DNA from: Pseudorhodoplanes sp.
Lineage (GTDB): Bacteria > Pseudomonadota > Alphaproteobacteria > Rhizobiales > Xanthobacteraceae
Assembly: GCA_032027085.1 (NCBI GenBank)
Contig: JAVSMS010000001.1
Coordinates: 2,566,501-2,630,500 of the forward strand
Length of the DNA stretch: 64,000 nt
Direction of reading: 5' to 3'
A program made the position numbers and the translations under genes. Below, one piece after another: positions 8,848 through 18,035 of this stretch (its first letter is position 1; each line of letters begins with the position of its first letter). A model generated the notes under the pieces. That model saw nothing but the letters and a program-made list of their open reading frames with translations. It was not told the DNA's origin and did no database searches.

Positions 8848-9072
8848 TTGCTCAACCGAATGGATCGTCCCCAGCCGATGGCCGGCGAGGCCGAGGTGAA
8901 GTTCCTTGATGGCGATTTCCGGATCGTGAAGCCAGGCGCCTTCGTGCGCTGTGCGCAAACCGGGGTGCCGATTCCGCTGGAAGAATTGAAATACTGGAGC
9001 GTGGATCGGCAGGAGGCCTATGCCTCGCCGGACGCCGTGTTCCAGCGGCAATTCCCCGACCGCGCCAAATAA
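8848..9072 (+). CDS. DUF2093 family protein
   Basis: A 74-residue alphaproteobacterial protein of unknown function. The core VKFLDGDFRIVKPGAFVRCA with a conserved Cys, followed by IPLEELKYWSVDRQEAYAS, is typical of DUF2093. I start it at the TTG (8848), because AGGAG ends 8 bases upstream, whereas the ATG at 8860 would be 20 bases from that site. It stands between xseA and the convergent lpxK, whose stop abuts its own. Confidence 0.85.
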   Translation: MLNRMDRPQPMAGEAEVKFLDGDFRIVKPGAFVRCAQTGVPIPLEELKYWSVDRQEAYASPDAVFQRQFPDRAK

Positions 9073-10080
9073 TCAGCGGGACGCCGCGAGGCTCTTGCGG
9101 ATCGAAGACCGCAGCGCGTCTTCGTTCTCGATCACCAGCGACACGGGAAGGTCCTTCGCGCGCATGCGCAAGGTCGCGAGCGCGCCTTCACCGCCGATCA
9201 GCCGCGCCATGTCCTTTTCGGTGGTCAGCAGGGCGAGTTTCCCGGCCTCGGCGCGGGCGAGCAGCCGTTCGGCGTCGGCTTGCGTATAGACGTGGTGATC
9301 GGGGAAGCTCTCCTCCGCCATCGCCTCGATGCCGGTTTCCGCAAGCGTCGAAAAGAATTTCTCCGGGTCGCCGATACCGGCAAAGGCCAGCACCTTCTTG
9401 CGGCCGATCGCCTTCACCGCTTCTGCTTTCGGCTCCAGCCGCGCATGAAACAGCGGCCGATCATGCGCGCGCGCCATGGCCGCAACCTGCGCAGCGGTCG
9501 TTCCACGGCCGATCAGCAGAATGGCATTGACGCAAGCGAGTTGCGCGCGCAGCGGCGCGCGCAGGGGACCGGCGGGAAACACGCTGGCATTGCCGAGACC
9601 GCGGCGGGCGTCGACAACGGCGATGGAGAAATCCTTCTTGAGTGACGGATTCTGCAGGCCGTCATCCATGACAATGACGGTCGCGCCTTCGTCTTTTGCG
9701 AGCGCGGCGCCGGCGGGGCGGTCATGCGCGACAATGACCGGGGCATGCCTTGCCAGCAGCAGCGGCTCGTCGCCGACATCGGTGGCACGATGCGCCGTCG
9801 CGTCCACACGCACAGGCCCGGTGAGATTGCCACCATAGCCGCGCGTCAGCACAAAAGGTCTTTCGCCGCCCGCGGCCAGCCACCGGGCCAGCGCGATGAC
9901 GGTCGGCGTCTTGCCGGTACCGCCGAGCGTGAAATTGCCGATGCAGATGACGGGAATGCCGGCGGCTTGCCCCGGCCGTCGCATGCGGTTCGCGGCAATG
10001 CATCCGTAGACGAAAGCTGCGGGCCATAGCAGGCGGGAGACAAGACCGGGCTTTTCCCACCAGTATGACGGATCACGCAT
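9073..10080 (-). CDS. lpxK: Tetraacyldisaccharide 4'-kinase LpxK
   Basis: LpxK phosphorylates the 4' position of the lipid A disaccharide at the inner membrane. The 335-residue protein has a short membrane-binding N-terminus, then the P-loop GNFTLGGTGKTPTVIALARWL at about residue 47, and VIVMDDGLQNPSL with the catalytic Asp pair. It overlaps the end of waaA by 8 bases and is the last gene of a leftward lipid A/LPS-core run. Confidence 0.95.
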   Translation of the reverse strand: MRDPSYWWEKPGLVSRLLWPAAFVYGCIAANRMRRPGQAAGIPVICIGNFTLGGTGKTPTVIALARWLAAGGERPFVLTRGYGGNLTGPVRVDATAHRATDVGDEPLLLARHAPVIVAHDRPAGAALAKDEGATVIVMDDGLQNPSLKKDFSIAVVDARRGLGNASVFPAGPLRAPLRAQLACVNAILLIGRGTTAAQVAAMARAHDRPLFHARLEPKAEAVKAIGRKKVLAFAGIGDPEKFFSTLAETGIEAMAEESFPDHHVYTQADAERLLARAEAGKLALLTTEKDMARLIGGEGALATLRMRAKDLPVSLVIENEDALRSSIRKSLAASR

Positions 10081-11377
10081 CGCCAGGCCGGTGTTCGAGC
10101 CGCAATTGCAGCAGATAAGGTTCGAGCTCGGCCATCGTGCGTTTCAGCGCTCCGCCCAGACGCTCCACCGTTTTCTGACCGGCAACGGAGGTCTCCTTGC
10201 GCGCCGCGCTGTCGGTCAGCCAATAGCCAAGGCGATCCGTGAGCTGATCGATATTTTCCACTTCGGCGGCGCCGCGCGCGGCATCCAGCGCGGCGTAGAT
10301 TTCGGTGAAATTCCAAACGTGCGGGCCGTGCACGATAGCGGCGCCGAGTTTCACCGCCTCGATCGGATTCTGCCCGCCATGCTCCACCAGCGAGCCGCCC
10401 ATATAGACGATCGGCGCGACGCGGTAGATCAGGCCGAGTTCGCCCATCGTGTCGGCGATGTAGATGTCGGTCTGCGCATCGGGGAGGACGCCATGCGAGC
10501 GCAGCATCGCGCGCAGTTGCGCGGCGACGGCGAAATCGAGAATGCCGCGGCCGCGCTCTGGATGACGCGGAACGATGATGGTGAGCAACCCGGCAAAGCG
10601 CTGACGCAGACGCCGATGCGCGTCGATCAGCAGGATTTCCTCGCCGGGATGGGTCGAGGCGGCGACGATGACCGCGCGATTGCCGATCGCGGCCTTCAAC
10701 CCCTGGAGATTAGCCTCGTCGGCCGGCGGCGCCGGGACGTCGAGCTTGAGATTGCCGGTGACGTGCACATTGCGCGCGCCGAGCTCCTGAAACCGGTCGC
10801 CGTCAAGCGCGGATTGCGCAAGGCACAGATCGAACTTGCCGAGCAGGCTGATGGCGGTTTTCGGCACCGAGCGCCAGCCCTTGAAGGATTGTTCGGACAT
10901 GCGTCCATTGACCAACACCAGCGGAACGCGACCTTTGCTGGCGGCCAGGATCAGATTGGGCCAGAGATCAGATTCCACGAACAGCCCGAGATTGGGGCGC
11001 CAATAATCGAGAAACCGGAAGACAAAACGCGGCGCATCGAGCGGGATGAATTGATGCAGGACCCCTGAGGGCAATCGCTCTTCCGCGACATTGGCGGAGG
11101 TGAGTGTGCCGGTGGTCACCAGCACGTTCAGGTCCTGCGCGCGCAATTGTTCGATCAGCGACAATACGGCCAGCAATTCGCCGACGCTGGCGCCATGGAT
11201 CCAGACCAGCGATCCCTCGGGGCGCGGCAAGGTCGGCTCGCCGAGGCGCTCCACCATGCGCTCCGGATGCTCCTTGCCGCGTTTCAGCCGCCGTCCCAGC
11301 AGCACCGGCGCCAGCGGCGTCGCCGCCGCCATGGCCCGGCGGTAAAGGCGTAAACCCAGTGGCAGGCGTTCAGCCAC
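10073..11377 (-). CDS. waaA: 3-deoxy-D-manno-octulosonic acid (Kdo) transferase
   Basis: WaaA (KdtA, glycosyltransferase family 30) adds Kdo residues to the lipid A precursor at the inner membrane. Family features include the acceptor site region LVWIHGASVGE, LFVESDLWPNL, VIVAASTHPGEE, and near the end VYMGGSLVEHGGQNPIEA. I chose the GTG at 11377 (VAERLPLGLRLYRRA), which overlaps the stop of the upstream acyltransferase gene by 8 bases. The open frame extends 37 codons further upstream, but those codons overlap that gene and do not look like protein. Confidence 0.92.
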   Translation of the reverse strand: MAERLPLGLRLYRRAMAAATPLAPVLLGRRLKRGKEHPERMVERLGEPTLPRPEGSLVWIHGASVGELLAVLSLIEQLRAQDLNVLVTTGTLTSANVAEERLPSGVLHQFIPLDAPRFVFRFLDYWRPNLGLFVESDLWPNLILAASKGRVPLVLVNGRMSEQSFKGWRSVPKTAISLLGKFDLCLAQSALDGDRFQELGARNVHVTGNLKLDVPAPPADEANLQGLKAAIGNRAVIVAASTHPGEEILLIDAHRRLRQRFAGLLTIIVPRHPERGRGILDFAVAAQLRAMLRSHGVLPDAQTDIYIADTMGELGLIYRVAPIVYMGGSLVEHGGQNPIEAVKLGAAIVHGPHVWNFTEIYAALDAARGAAEVENIDQLTDRLGYWLTDSAARKETSVAGQKTVERLGGALKRTMAELEPYLLQLRLEHRPGDA

Positions 11378-12083
11378 GGCGTTGCTCTTCGGCGGTGCGA
11401 TCGACGATCGCATAGGCGCGCGCCGTCGCCGCATTGAGCTTATCCTCGACGGCCTTGCGCGCCAGTTCCAGTGCTGCATCGTCGGCATCCGCCGCGACGC
11501 GGATGGGTTCGCCGACGACGCCGGCCATGCGGCTGAACGGAAGATTGATCGCCGAGCGATCCCAGTTGTTCAGCTCGATGCGGCGGCTGGAGGCGATGGC
11601 GACCGGATAAATCGGACGACCTGAATCGCGCGCCAGCCGCACAATGCCAGGTCCGGCGACGCGCGAAATCTTCGGGACGTCGGCTGTCAGCGCCACGTTG
11701 TACCCCTCGTCCAAAGCCTGCAGCATCTGCCGATAGGCCCCGACGCCCCCCTTGCGATGGAATTCGCGGCCATGATCGCCCGAACCGCGAATGGTCTCAA
11801 CACCCAGCCATTCGGCTGCGATGGCATTCATTTCTCCGTCCCGGTGGCGTGAAATCAGGGTTTTGGCGCGATAGCCCTCCTTCTTGATGAAGGGAGCCAT
11901 GAAATGCTGGCCATGCCACATTGCCAGAATGATCGGCAGATCCGGCCCGGCCCGCTCATAAATGTCGCCGGGCTCGGTCACCAGCGAACTGGTCAGGTGC
12001 ACGAGCCGCAGATATTCGGCGGCGAGCACACCAACCGTTTTCTGCACCCAGGGTGCACGCGCGATCCTGCGTGAAGACAACAT
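11370..12083 (-). CDS. Lysophospholipid acyltransferase family protein (DUF374)
   Basis: The 237-residue product has the DUF374 hallmarks: ILAMWHGQHFMAPF with the catalytic-type His, TLISRHRDGEMNA, IRGSGDHGRE and a VALTADVPKISRVAGPGIV segment. Such proteins are thought to acylate lipid intermediates; in alphaproteobacteria they sit beside waaA and lpxK and may modify Kdo-lipid A, but the exact step is unproven. The ATG at 12083 gives the usual N-terminus with a hydrophobic VQKTVGVLAAEYLRLVHLT segment. It lies 19 bases downstream of the DUF4170 gene. Confidence 0.85.
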   Translation of the reverse strand: MLSSRRIARAPWVQKTVGVLAAEYLRLVHLTSSLVTEPGDIYERAGPDLPIILAMWHGQHFMAPFIKKEGYRAKTLISRHRDGEMNAIAAEWLGVETIRGSGDHGREFHRKGGVGAYRQMLQALDEGYNVALTADVPKISRVAGPGIVRLARDSGRPIYPVAIASSRRIELNNWDRSAINLPFSRMAGVVGEPIRVAADADDAALELARKAVEDKLNAATARAYAIVDRTAEEQRRG

Positions 12084-12102
12084 CCGGGGTTCCGACGAGG
12101 CG

Positions 12103-12369
12103 TTAGCGGGCGACTTTTCCCGCCGCCGCCCGGTTGGTCGCGTCAGGGTCGAGCAGGCGGTGCAGGTGGACAATGAAGTAGCGCATCTGGGCGTTGTCCA
12201 CGGTCTGCTGGGCCTTGGCTCTCCAGGCGCTGTAGGCCGATGCGTAGTTTGGAAAGATGCCAACCACGTCGAGCTTGGTGAGATCCTTGAACTCGACGTC
12301 GTCGATCCGGGCCAGTTCGCCGCCGAAGACGAGGTGAAGGAGCTGCTTGTTCAGTGTCTGCTCGGACAT
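12103..12369 (-). CDS. DUF4170 family protein
   Basis: An 88-residue cytoplasmic protein of unknown function (MSEQTLNKQLLHLVFGGEL, then VGIFPNYASAYSAWRAKAQQTVDNAQMRYFIVHLHRLLDP). The FVHLHRLLDP-type ending is typical of DUF4170, which occurs in alphaproteobacteria between the cysQ-like phosphatase and the DUF374 acyltransferase, as here. Its constant position suggests a role in lipid A or core assembly, which is inference only. The start at 12369 is 10 bases after the preceding stop. Confidence 0.85.
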   Translation of the reverse strand: MSEQTLNKQLLHLVFGGELARIDDVEFKDLTKLDVVGIFPNYASAYSAWRAKAQQTVDNAQMRYFIVHLHRLLDPDATNRAAAGKVAR

Positions 12370-12379
12370 CAAATCTGCC

Positions 12380-13180
12380 TTAGCCAAAACTGTTGCGATG
12401 GCGCCGCACCACGTCCAGCATTGCTGCGTGGCGGGCCGGTCCTGCCGCGATGACGGCGCCATGCACGGGGTCGTGCAGGTTGTAGACCAGCTTTTCGCCG
12501 CTCAGGGTGGTCATTTCGCCGCCGGCTTCGTGCACCAAAAGGTCGGCCGCCGCAAGGTCCCAATCATGGGCATTGACAGAGGCCATCGCCGCGTCGATGC
12601 GCCCCTCGGCGACGCGCGTCAGGCGCAGAGCCAGCGAGTGGATTTTCGGTTCCCGGATGATATCGGCCTGAGCCGCGAGGTTCTGCAGATAGCGGGCCGG
12701 ACCCGCCACGGCGGCGCCTGCGAGCGTGCCGCCGTCGCGAACACGCACCGATTCGCCGTTGCGGGTCGTGCCATGTCCGGCCGCCGCGAGGAACAGATGA
12801 TCATCCACGGGCACATAGACGCCGGCCACGACCGGCCGTCCATGCTCGACCAGCGCCGCGCAGATCGACCAGTCGGGCAGTCCGGCCAGATAGGCGCGTG
12901 TGCCGTCGATCGGATCGGCGATGTAAAGCGCGTGCCCTTCCAGGCGGGATTTGTCGTCCTGGCTTTCCTCGGAGAGCCAGCCGATGTCCGGACGCGAGAG
13001 CTTTTCGCGCAGCAATGCATCGACCGCCATGTCGGCTTCACTGACCGGAGAGTTGTGACCCTTGGTCCAGCTCTTGATCTGTCCGCGAAAGGTCTTCAAC
13101 GCGACAGCGCCGGCCTCGCGCAAAACCGCGCCGAGACGCTGGGCCTCCTCGAGATTGTTCAGAGCGTCAGTGGCCGGCAA
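12380..13180 (-). CDS. 3'(2'),5'-bisphosphate nucleotidase CysQ-like / inositol monophosphatase family
   Basis: A 266-residue Mg-dependent sugar/nucleotide phosphatase with the family metal-site motifs WLSEESQDD and IADPIDGTRAYLAGLPDWSIC, and NAHDWDLAAADLLVHEAGG near the C-terminus. CysQ members hydrolyse 3'-phosphoadenosine 5'-phosphate; related enzymes act on inositol phosphates, and the sequence alone does not settle which. The only start that fits is a TTG at 13180, which overlaps the pmbA stop by 14 bases and so suggests translational coupling. Confidence 0.85.
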   Translation of the reverse strand: MPATDALNNLEEAQRLGAVLREAGAVALKTFRGQIKSWTKGHNSPVSEADMAVDALLREKLSRPDIGWLSEESQDDKSRLEGHALYIADPIDGTRAYLAGLPDWSICAALVEHGRPVVAGVYVPVDDHLFLAAAGHGTTRNGESVRVRDGGTLAGAAVAGPARYLQNLAAQADIIREPKIHSLALRLTRVAEGRIDAAMASVNAHDWDLAAADLLVHEAGGEMTTLSGEKLVYNLHDPVHGAVIAAGPARHAAMLDVVRRHRNSFG

Positions 13181-14519
13181 TGGTCAGCCCTTCCACCCGC
13201 AATGTCGGCGCGTTGGTGCCGTAGCGGAATTCCAGATCGTTTGCCGGTGTCAGCGAGGCAAACATCTCGAACAGATGGCCGGCGATGGTCACTTCGCTCA
13301 CGGGATAAGCAAGCGCGCCATTCTCGATCCAGAAGCCGGATGCGCCGCGGCTGTAATCGCCGGTCACAAGATTGGTGCCCATGCCGATCAAGTCGGTCAC
13401 GTAAAATCCGGTTCCGGTTTCCGCGATCAGCGCTTCCGGCGCGAGCGGACCAGGCTCGAGGTGCAGATTGGTCGGGCTTGGCGACGGCGGTGAGGAGACG
13501 CCGCGCGAGGCATGTCCTGTGGTGACAAGGCCGAGCTCGCGCGCGGTGGCGCTGTCGAGCAGCCAGGATTGCAGCACGCCCTGCTCCACCAGCGCCAGCG
13601 GCTGCACCGCGACGCCTTCGCCGTCGAAGGGATGCGAGCGCAACCCGCGCTTGCGCAAGGGATCGTCGACGATGCGGATATTTTCGGGAAACAGCTTCTC
13701 GCCGCGCTTGTCCTTGAGAAAACTGGTCTTGCGGGCAACCGAGGAGCCGTTGGCCGCGCTGGCGAGGTGACTGACCAACGAGCCGGCGACGCGCGGGTCG
13801 AAGATAACGGCTGCGCTTTGCGTCTTCACCTTGCGCGGATTAAGCCGCTTGACGGCACGATCGCCGGCACGGCGTCCGATGATCGCAGGTGCGTCAAGGT
13901 CGGCGGCGTGCAAAGCGGAGCTGAAATCATAGTCGCGCTCCATGCCGGTGCCTTCGCCGGCAATCGCCATCACCGACAATCCGCGGCGAGAGGCAAGATA
14001 GGCGCCTTGAAATCCGTGGCTGGTCACAAGCACCATGCCGCCGATGCCGAACGTCGCAGACGCGCCGCCCGATTTTGACACGCCGTTCACGGCCAGCGCG
14101 GCGGCCTCCGCTTCGCGTGCGCTTTGCTCAAGCGCGCTCACGGCCGGCACTTGCGGATCAACCAGATCGAGATCGGGAAAATTCCGCGCCAGCCGGTCGC
14201 TGTCGGCAAGGCCGGCATAATCGTCTTCCGGGGCGGCGCGCGCCATCGCCACCGCGCGTTCGGCCAGAGTCTGCGCATTGATGCCGGCAATATCATTGGT
14301 CGAAATCGTCGCCTGTCGCTTGCCGACAAAGACGCGCAAGCCGACATCGTCGCTTTCCGCGCGCTCGGATTCCTCCAGCGCGCCGTCGCGCACCTCCACC
14401 GATTGCGACACCGACCGCACCGCGACCGCATCGGCTGCGCTTGCGCCGGCCGCCTTTGCCGCCTTGACAAGGTTTTCGGCGATGTCGGTCAACGCCGACT
14501 GGTCGAGAAGATCGGACAT
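13167..14519 (-). CDS. pmbA: TldD/PmbA family metalloprotease PmbA (TldE)
   Basis: The 450-residue product belongs to the TldD/PmbA family, which forms a heterodimeric cytoplasmic protease that degrades unfolded peptides and matures modified peptides. Visible features are VRDGALEESERAESDDVGLRV, a Ser/Gly-rich core, and the C-terminal GMGTNLVTGDYSRGASGFWIENG. The subunit lacks the HExxxH zinc site found in TldD, as expected for PmbA. I chose the ATG at 14519 (MSDLLDQSALTD). It is the first gene of the leftward run ending at lpxK. Confidence 0.92.
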   Translation of the reverse strand: MSDLLDQSALTDIAENLVKAAKAAGASAADAVAVRSVSQSVEVRDGALEESERAESDDVGLRVFVGKRQATISTNDIAGINAQTLAERAVAMARAAPEDDYAGLADSDRLARNFPDLDLVDPQVPAVSALEQSAREAEAAALAVNGVSKSGGASATFGIGGMVLVTSHGFQGAYLASRRGLSVMAIAGEGTGMERDYDFSSALHAADLDAPAIIGRRAGDRAVKRLNPRKVKTQSAAVIFDPRVAGSLVSHLASAANGSSVARKTSFLKDKRGEKLFPENIRIVDDPLRKRGLRSHPFDGEGVAVQPLALVEQGVLQSWLLDSATARELGLVTTGHASRGVSSPPSPSPTNLHLEPGPLAPEALIAETGTGFYVTDLIGMGTNLVTGDYSRGASGFWIENGALAYPVSEVTIAGHLFEMFASLTPANDLEFRYGTNAPTLRVEGLTIAGH

Positions 14520-14747
14520 GGAGAACTCGTCGGGTGGTATGATGCGCGGGGATCGGGGCGACATTGCGCATGCGGAGCAATATCCCGTCAATCATGCTTC
14601 GCAACGCCGCGTCAATCATGTGAACGGAAGGGCTCGCAGGAATATCTGATTAACCAGCCTTTTTAAGGGGTTTCCGACGCACGTCTGGCACTCTTGGGGA
14701 CATAACGGACGAAAAAAGTCCGCGGGGGAGTCTATTCGAGGCGTCAA

Positions 14748-15326
14748 ATGGAGACCGGCGGGACCACACCTGCCGGGTCGAGCCGCAACTTGTTGCGGCT
14801 CGACCCCTTCGCCTTACCAGTCAGTTTTCCGGCGTATGATGCCGGAGCCGACGGCGAGATGCGGCAGGTGGAACTTGATCGCGAGCGGGTTGTCATGCGT
14901 CGTGCGGTCCGGGGCATCCCGATGGCCGTGGGCGTGCCGGTCTGCGAATTCCGTGGACTGACCTTGCGCGTGGTGTCGTTCGGAGATGGCGGTCCGAAGG
15001 CCATCGCCATTGTGCTCGAACATCAGGATGCGTCACTCTCGCTCCCGCTTCACGTGGCGGAGAAGAGCGAAGACATCGTCGTCATCTGCAAGGCGTGGAG
15101 CCGGGTGCTGCGTCTTCCGCTGCTGACCGATCTACATCCGCGGCGGCCGCGCAGGCGCATTGTCCGGCTGGGCGCGCTTGCGATCGGGAAAGCCGCGCAA
15201 CGCCGCCGCCGACGTGCCGCGATCAGGCAGCGCCGACCTTCCATTCTGCTGCGGCGCAAACCGGGGTGTTCGTCGGAAGAACCGATGCGTCATTGCGGCG
15301 AGCGCGAGATCATTGCGCGGAACTGA
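14748..15326 (+). CDS. DUF6101 family protein
   Basis: A 192-residue protein seen in Bradyrhizobium and its relatives, function unknown. The conserved core runs from LLRLDPFALPVSFPAYDAG through RERVVMRRAVRGIPMAV to ICKAWSRVLRLPLL. The C-terminal 60 residues are Arg-rich and look disordered and nucleic-acid-friendly. It diverges from pmbA across a 228-base gap and has no obvious partner. Confidence 0.8.
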   Translation: METGGTTPAGSSRNLLRLDPFALPVSFPAYDAGADGEMRQVELDRERVVMRRAVRGIPMAVGVPVCEFRGLTLRVVSFGDGGPKAIAIVLEHQDASLSLPLHVAEKSEDIVVICKAWSRVLRLPLLTDLHPRRPRRRIVRLGALAIGKAAQRRRRRAAIRQRRPSILLRRKPGCSSEEPMRHCGEREIIARN

Positions 15327-15342
15327 CACGCCAAGACCAAGC

Positions 15343-15513
15343 ATGAACAACAAGCAATTCTTGGTCGTTGTCGGCACGCTGATCGTAATTCTTACCGGCT
15401 TTCTGTTGCTTGAAAAATATCGGGAGTGCTTTGAGCGCGGCTATACAGATTGCCCGATGCGCGCCCATCGCATGACGCAGCAGCGAGTTTTGAAGGGGGT
15501 GGATCCTCAATAA
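15343..15513 (+). CDS. Small single-pass membrane protein
   Basis: A 56-residue product with one N-terminal membrane helix (FLVVVGTLIVILTGFLLLE) and a short charged tail with two Cys. It begins 17 bases after the DUF6101 gene and its end overlaps the convergent ubiA stop by 7 bases. I do not recognise a family. The clean helix followed by a charged tail supports a real gene. Confidence 0.6.
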   Translation: MNNKQFLVVVGTLIVILTGFLLLEKYRECFERGYTDCPMRAHRMTQQRVLKGVDPQ

Positions 15514-16442
15514 AAATTTAGAATCGCCGTGTCAGCGATCATCGCGGCGAACAGGATCAATCCGGCGTCACGGTTCGACTTGAAGAGTTTCAAGCACAGG
15601 GCGGGATCGGAAATATCCAGCCGCCAGACCTGCCATGCCAGATGCACGGCGAAGACGGCAAGGCCGAGCGCGAACACCAGGTCCGCACCCGCCATCCAGC
15701 CGGCGATTCCGATCAGCACCACGGCCGCCGCGTAAAAGATCGTCAGTATCGGTTTGGTGTTCTCGGCGAAGAGGATTGCCGTCGATTTGATTCCGATCAG
15801 CGCATCGTCCTCGCGGTCCTGATGCGCGTAGATGGTGTCATAGGCGATCACCCAGCAGATCGATCCGGCATAGAGAATGAAAGCGGGTGCCTCGAGTTTG
15901 CCGAACACGGCCGGCCAGCCCATCAGCGCGCCCCAGGAGAAGGCGAGGCCCAACCCGATTTGCGGCCAGTAGGTGACGCGTTTCAGGAAGGGATACACGA
16001 CGACGGTCAGAAGCGAAGCAAAGCCGGCTGCGACAGTGAACCAGTTGAACTGCAGCAGCACGGCGAGGCCGATCAGCGCCTGCAGCACAAGAAATGCGAA
16101 CGCCTGTTTCGGCGTCACCTGTCCGGAGGGGATGGGGCGCGACCGTGTGCGCTCCACGCGTCCGTCGAGATCGCGATCGACCAGATCATTCCAGGTGCAG
16201 CCGGCACCACGCATGGCGAAGGCGCCGATGAAGAACAGGACGACATGCCAGGGATTGGGATAGGGAGCACCGGCGTGAATGGCGGCGAGCCCTGCTGACC
16301 ACCAGCACGGCATCAGCAACAGCCAGGACCCGATCGGGCGATCAAGGCGCGCGAGTCTCAGATAGGGCCGCGTCCAGGCCGGCGCGAGATTGTCGACCCA
16401 GTTGCCGGTCGCGTCGGCGACACGTCCGGTGATGTCGCTCAT
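15507..16442 (-). CDS. ubiA: 4-hydroxybenzoate octaprenyltransferase UbiA
   Basis: UbiA prenylates 4-hydroxybenzoate in the inner membrane during ubiquinone synthesis. The 311-residue protein has about eight hydrophobic helices and both Asp-rich motifs: NDLVDRDLDGRVERTRSRP, which binds the prenyl diphosphate through Mg2+, and DTIYAHQDREDD. The start overlaps the stop of the upstream secreted-protein gene by 4 bases (ATGA). Another ubiquinone factor gene, ubiK, is at 23265. Confidence 0.96.
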   Translation of the reverse strand: MSDITGRVADATGNWVDNLAPAWTRPYLRLARLDRPIGSWLLLMPCWWSAGLAAIHAGAPYPNPWHVVLFFIGAFAMRGAGCTWNDLVDRDLDGRVERTRSRPIPSGQVTPKQAFAFLVLQALIGLAVLLQFNWFTVAAGFASLLTVVVYPFLKRVTYWPQIGLGLAFSWGALMGWPAVFGKLEAPAFILYAGSICWVIAYDTIYAHQDREDDALIGIKSTAILFAENTKPILTIFYAAAVVLIGIAGWMAGADLVFALGLAVFAVHLAWQVWRLDISDPALCLKLFKSNRDAGLILFAAMIADTAILNFY

Positions 16443-17101
16443 CGTGCGATCGCGTTGCCCGTCAGGGTGTTGAAAGTGCCGCCGCCCTTCTGCGTCTGCG
16501 GGCTGGACGTATCGGGCAGCCGCGAGGTGCCGAGCGCGTCGCTCAGGCTGGGTGCCCGCGGCGCTGCAGGTCCGGCATTGGCGCTGCAGATCTTGTTGCG
16601 CATTTCGACTGTCTTGGAATGATTGGCCTTCATGTTCTTCGCGGCGTCGGGCGGAATGCCGCAGGCGGAGCCGTTATCGGTGATGTATTTCACCATCTTG
16701 GCTTCGGCGGCGGCGAAATTCTTGAAGGCATTGCAAAGTTCGGGCTGCGATTTCTTCGCAGCCGCTGTTTTGATCGCGCCCGCGCGCTTTTCCGCATCCT
16801 GACGCAGCGGCAGGAATTCGGCATTGCAGTCACGCCGCGGAGCTGCACTGCCGCCCCAAGGTGAGCCCGCACCTGGTGCGGCGGCCCGCGGGGCTGTCCC
16901 GGCCCCGCCGGGAGCAGCCGTCCAAGGGGAGGGCCCGCTCGACGTCATCGGCTGGGTCGGAGACGACGGCCAAGGCGAAGCGGTGGCAGGCGTCGAGGGC
17001 TGGGTGGGCGAATTGGGCCAAGGCGAAGCCTGCTGTGCCCCGGCGAAACCGGTAGGCGCAAGCAGCACCGCAGCGAGCGAAAGGGCGCGCGCCCAAATCA
17101 T
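16439..17101 (-). CDS. Secreted Pro-rich hypothetical protein, coupled to ubiA
   Basis: A signal peptide (ALSLAAVLLAPTGFAGAQQ) is followed by a low-complexity stretch in which an SPWPxSPTQP unit is repeated about twice and further SPW units follow. The C-terminal half is compact, with four Cys (DCNAEFLPL, ELCNAF, SACGIP, KICSAN) that could form two periplasmic disulfides. Its stop overlaps the ubiA start. Function unknown. Confidence 0.8.
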   Translation of the reverse strand: MIWARALSLAAVLLAPTGFAGAQQASPWPNSPTQPSTPATASPWPSSPTQPMTSSGPSPWTAAPGGAGTAPRAAAPGAGSPWGGSAAPRRDCNAEFLPLRQDAEKRAGAIKTAAAKKSQPELCNAFKNFAAAEAKMVKYITDNGSACGIPPDAAKNMKANHSKTVEMRNKICSANAGPAAPRAPSLSDALGTSRLPDTSSPQTQKGGGTFNTLTGNAIAR

Positions 17102-17285
17102 CAGCTTCTCCCAAAACCCGTCGCGAATTCCGGCTGTTCGACAATCTGCCCGGCCGCCGATAAGAACCCCTCAAATCCGGCGATAAGGCGGCAGATGCCA
17201 ATACCTTTGCCTTATAGCCGGATATCCAGTCTACCGGAATCGGCGCTCCGATGGAGGCGGCGATCCGCCACGGGGGCGCCCAGGC

Positions 17286-18035
17286 ATGGCCCGCTACGAT
17301 TTCCGCACACCCCGGCTGTTTGTCGAGGCAGCCCTTGCCACCAATGCCGCCGTTCCACTCGATTCCGCCCAGACGAATTACCTGTACAATGTCCTGCGCC
17401 TGTCACCCGGTGCCGGCGTTCTGGTTTTCAATGGCCGCGACGGAGAATGGCGGGCGGAACTGGAACGCACCGGCAAGAAGGCGGCCGCGCTGCGGATCAT
17501 GGCGCAGGCACGGGCGCAGGAACCGGCCACCGACTTGCATTACCTTTTCGCGCCGCTCAAGCATGCGCGGCTCGATTACATGGTGCAGAAGGCGGTGGAA
17601 CTCGGCGTGTCGAGGCTGCAGCCGGTCACTACGCGCCACACGCAAATGTCGCGAGTCAACCTTGAGCGCATGCGAGCCAACGCCATTGAGGCGGCGGAAC
17701 AATGCGGCATCCTGACCATTCCGGAGGTGGCAGCGCCGCTCTCTCTTGAACGTTTGTTGCCGGAGATGGATGCCGACCGTCTTGTGATCTTCTGCGACGA
17801 AGATGCGGAGACCCGGGATCCGGTTCAGGCGCTGTCGGCCTTCCGAAAGAATAGGCCGGTGCCGCTCGCGGTGCTGGTAGGACCGGAGGGCGGCTTTGCA
17901 GAGGAGGAGCGTGCATTGCTGCTGCGGCGTAACAATGTGCTTCGTCTCGCGCTTGGACCGCGCATCCTGCGCGCCGACACCGCGGCTGTCGCCGCGCTTG
18001 CCATTGTTCAGACGGTGCTCGGCGACTGGCGCTGA
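17286..18035 (+). CDS. rsmE: 16S rRNA (uracil1498-N3)-methyltransferase RsmE
   Basis: RsmE methylates U1498 in the decoding centre of 16S rRNA. The 249-residue protein has an N-terminal PUA-like domain and the SPOUT knot with LVGPEGGFAEEE and LALGPRILRADTAAVAAL, which bind SAM. The ATG at 17286 gives MARYDFRTPRLFVEA, the usual start in this lineage. Its last 28 bases overlap the end of the convergent MFS gene. Confidence 0.95.
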   Translation: MARYDFRTPRLFVEAALATNAAVPLDSAQTNYLYNVLRLSPGAGVLVFNGRDGEWRAELERTGKKAAALRIMAQARAQEPATDLHYLFAPLKHARLDYMVQKAVELGVSRLQPVTTRHTQMSRVNLERMRANAIEAAEQCGILTIPEVAAPLSLERLLPEMDADRLVIFCDEDAETRDPVQALSAFRKNRPVPLAVLVGPEGGFAEEERALLLRRNNVLRLALGPRILRADTAAVAALAIVQTVLGDWR

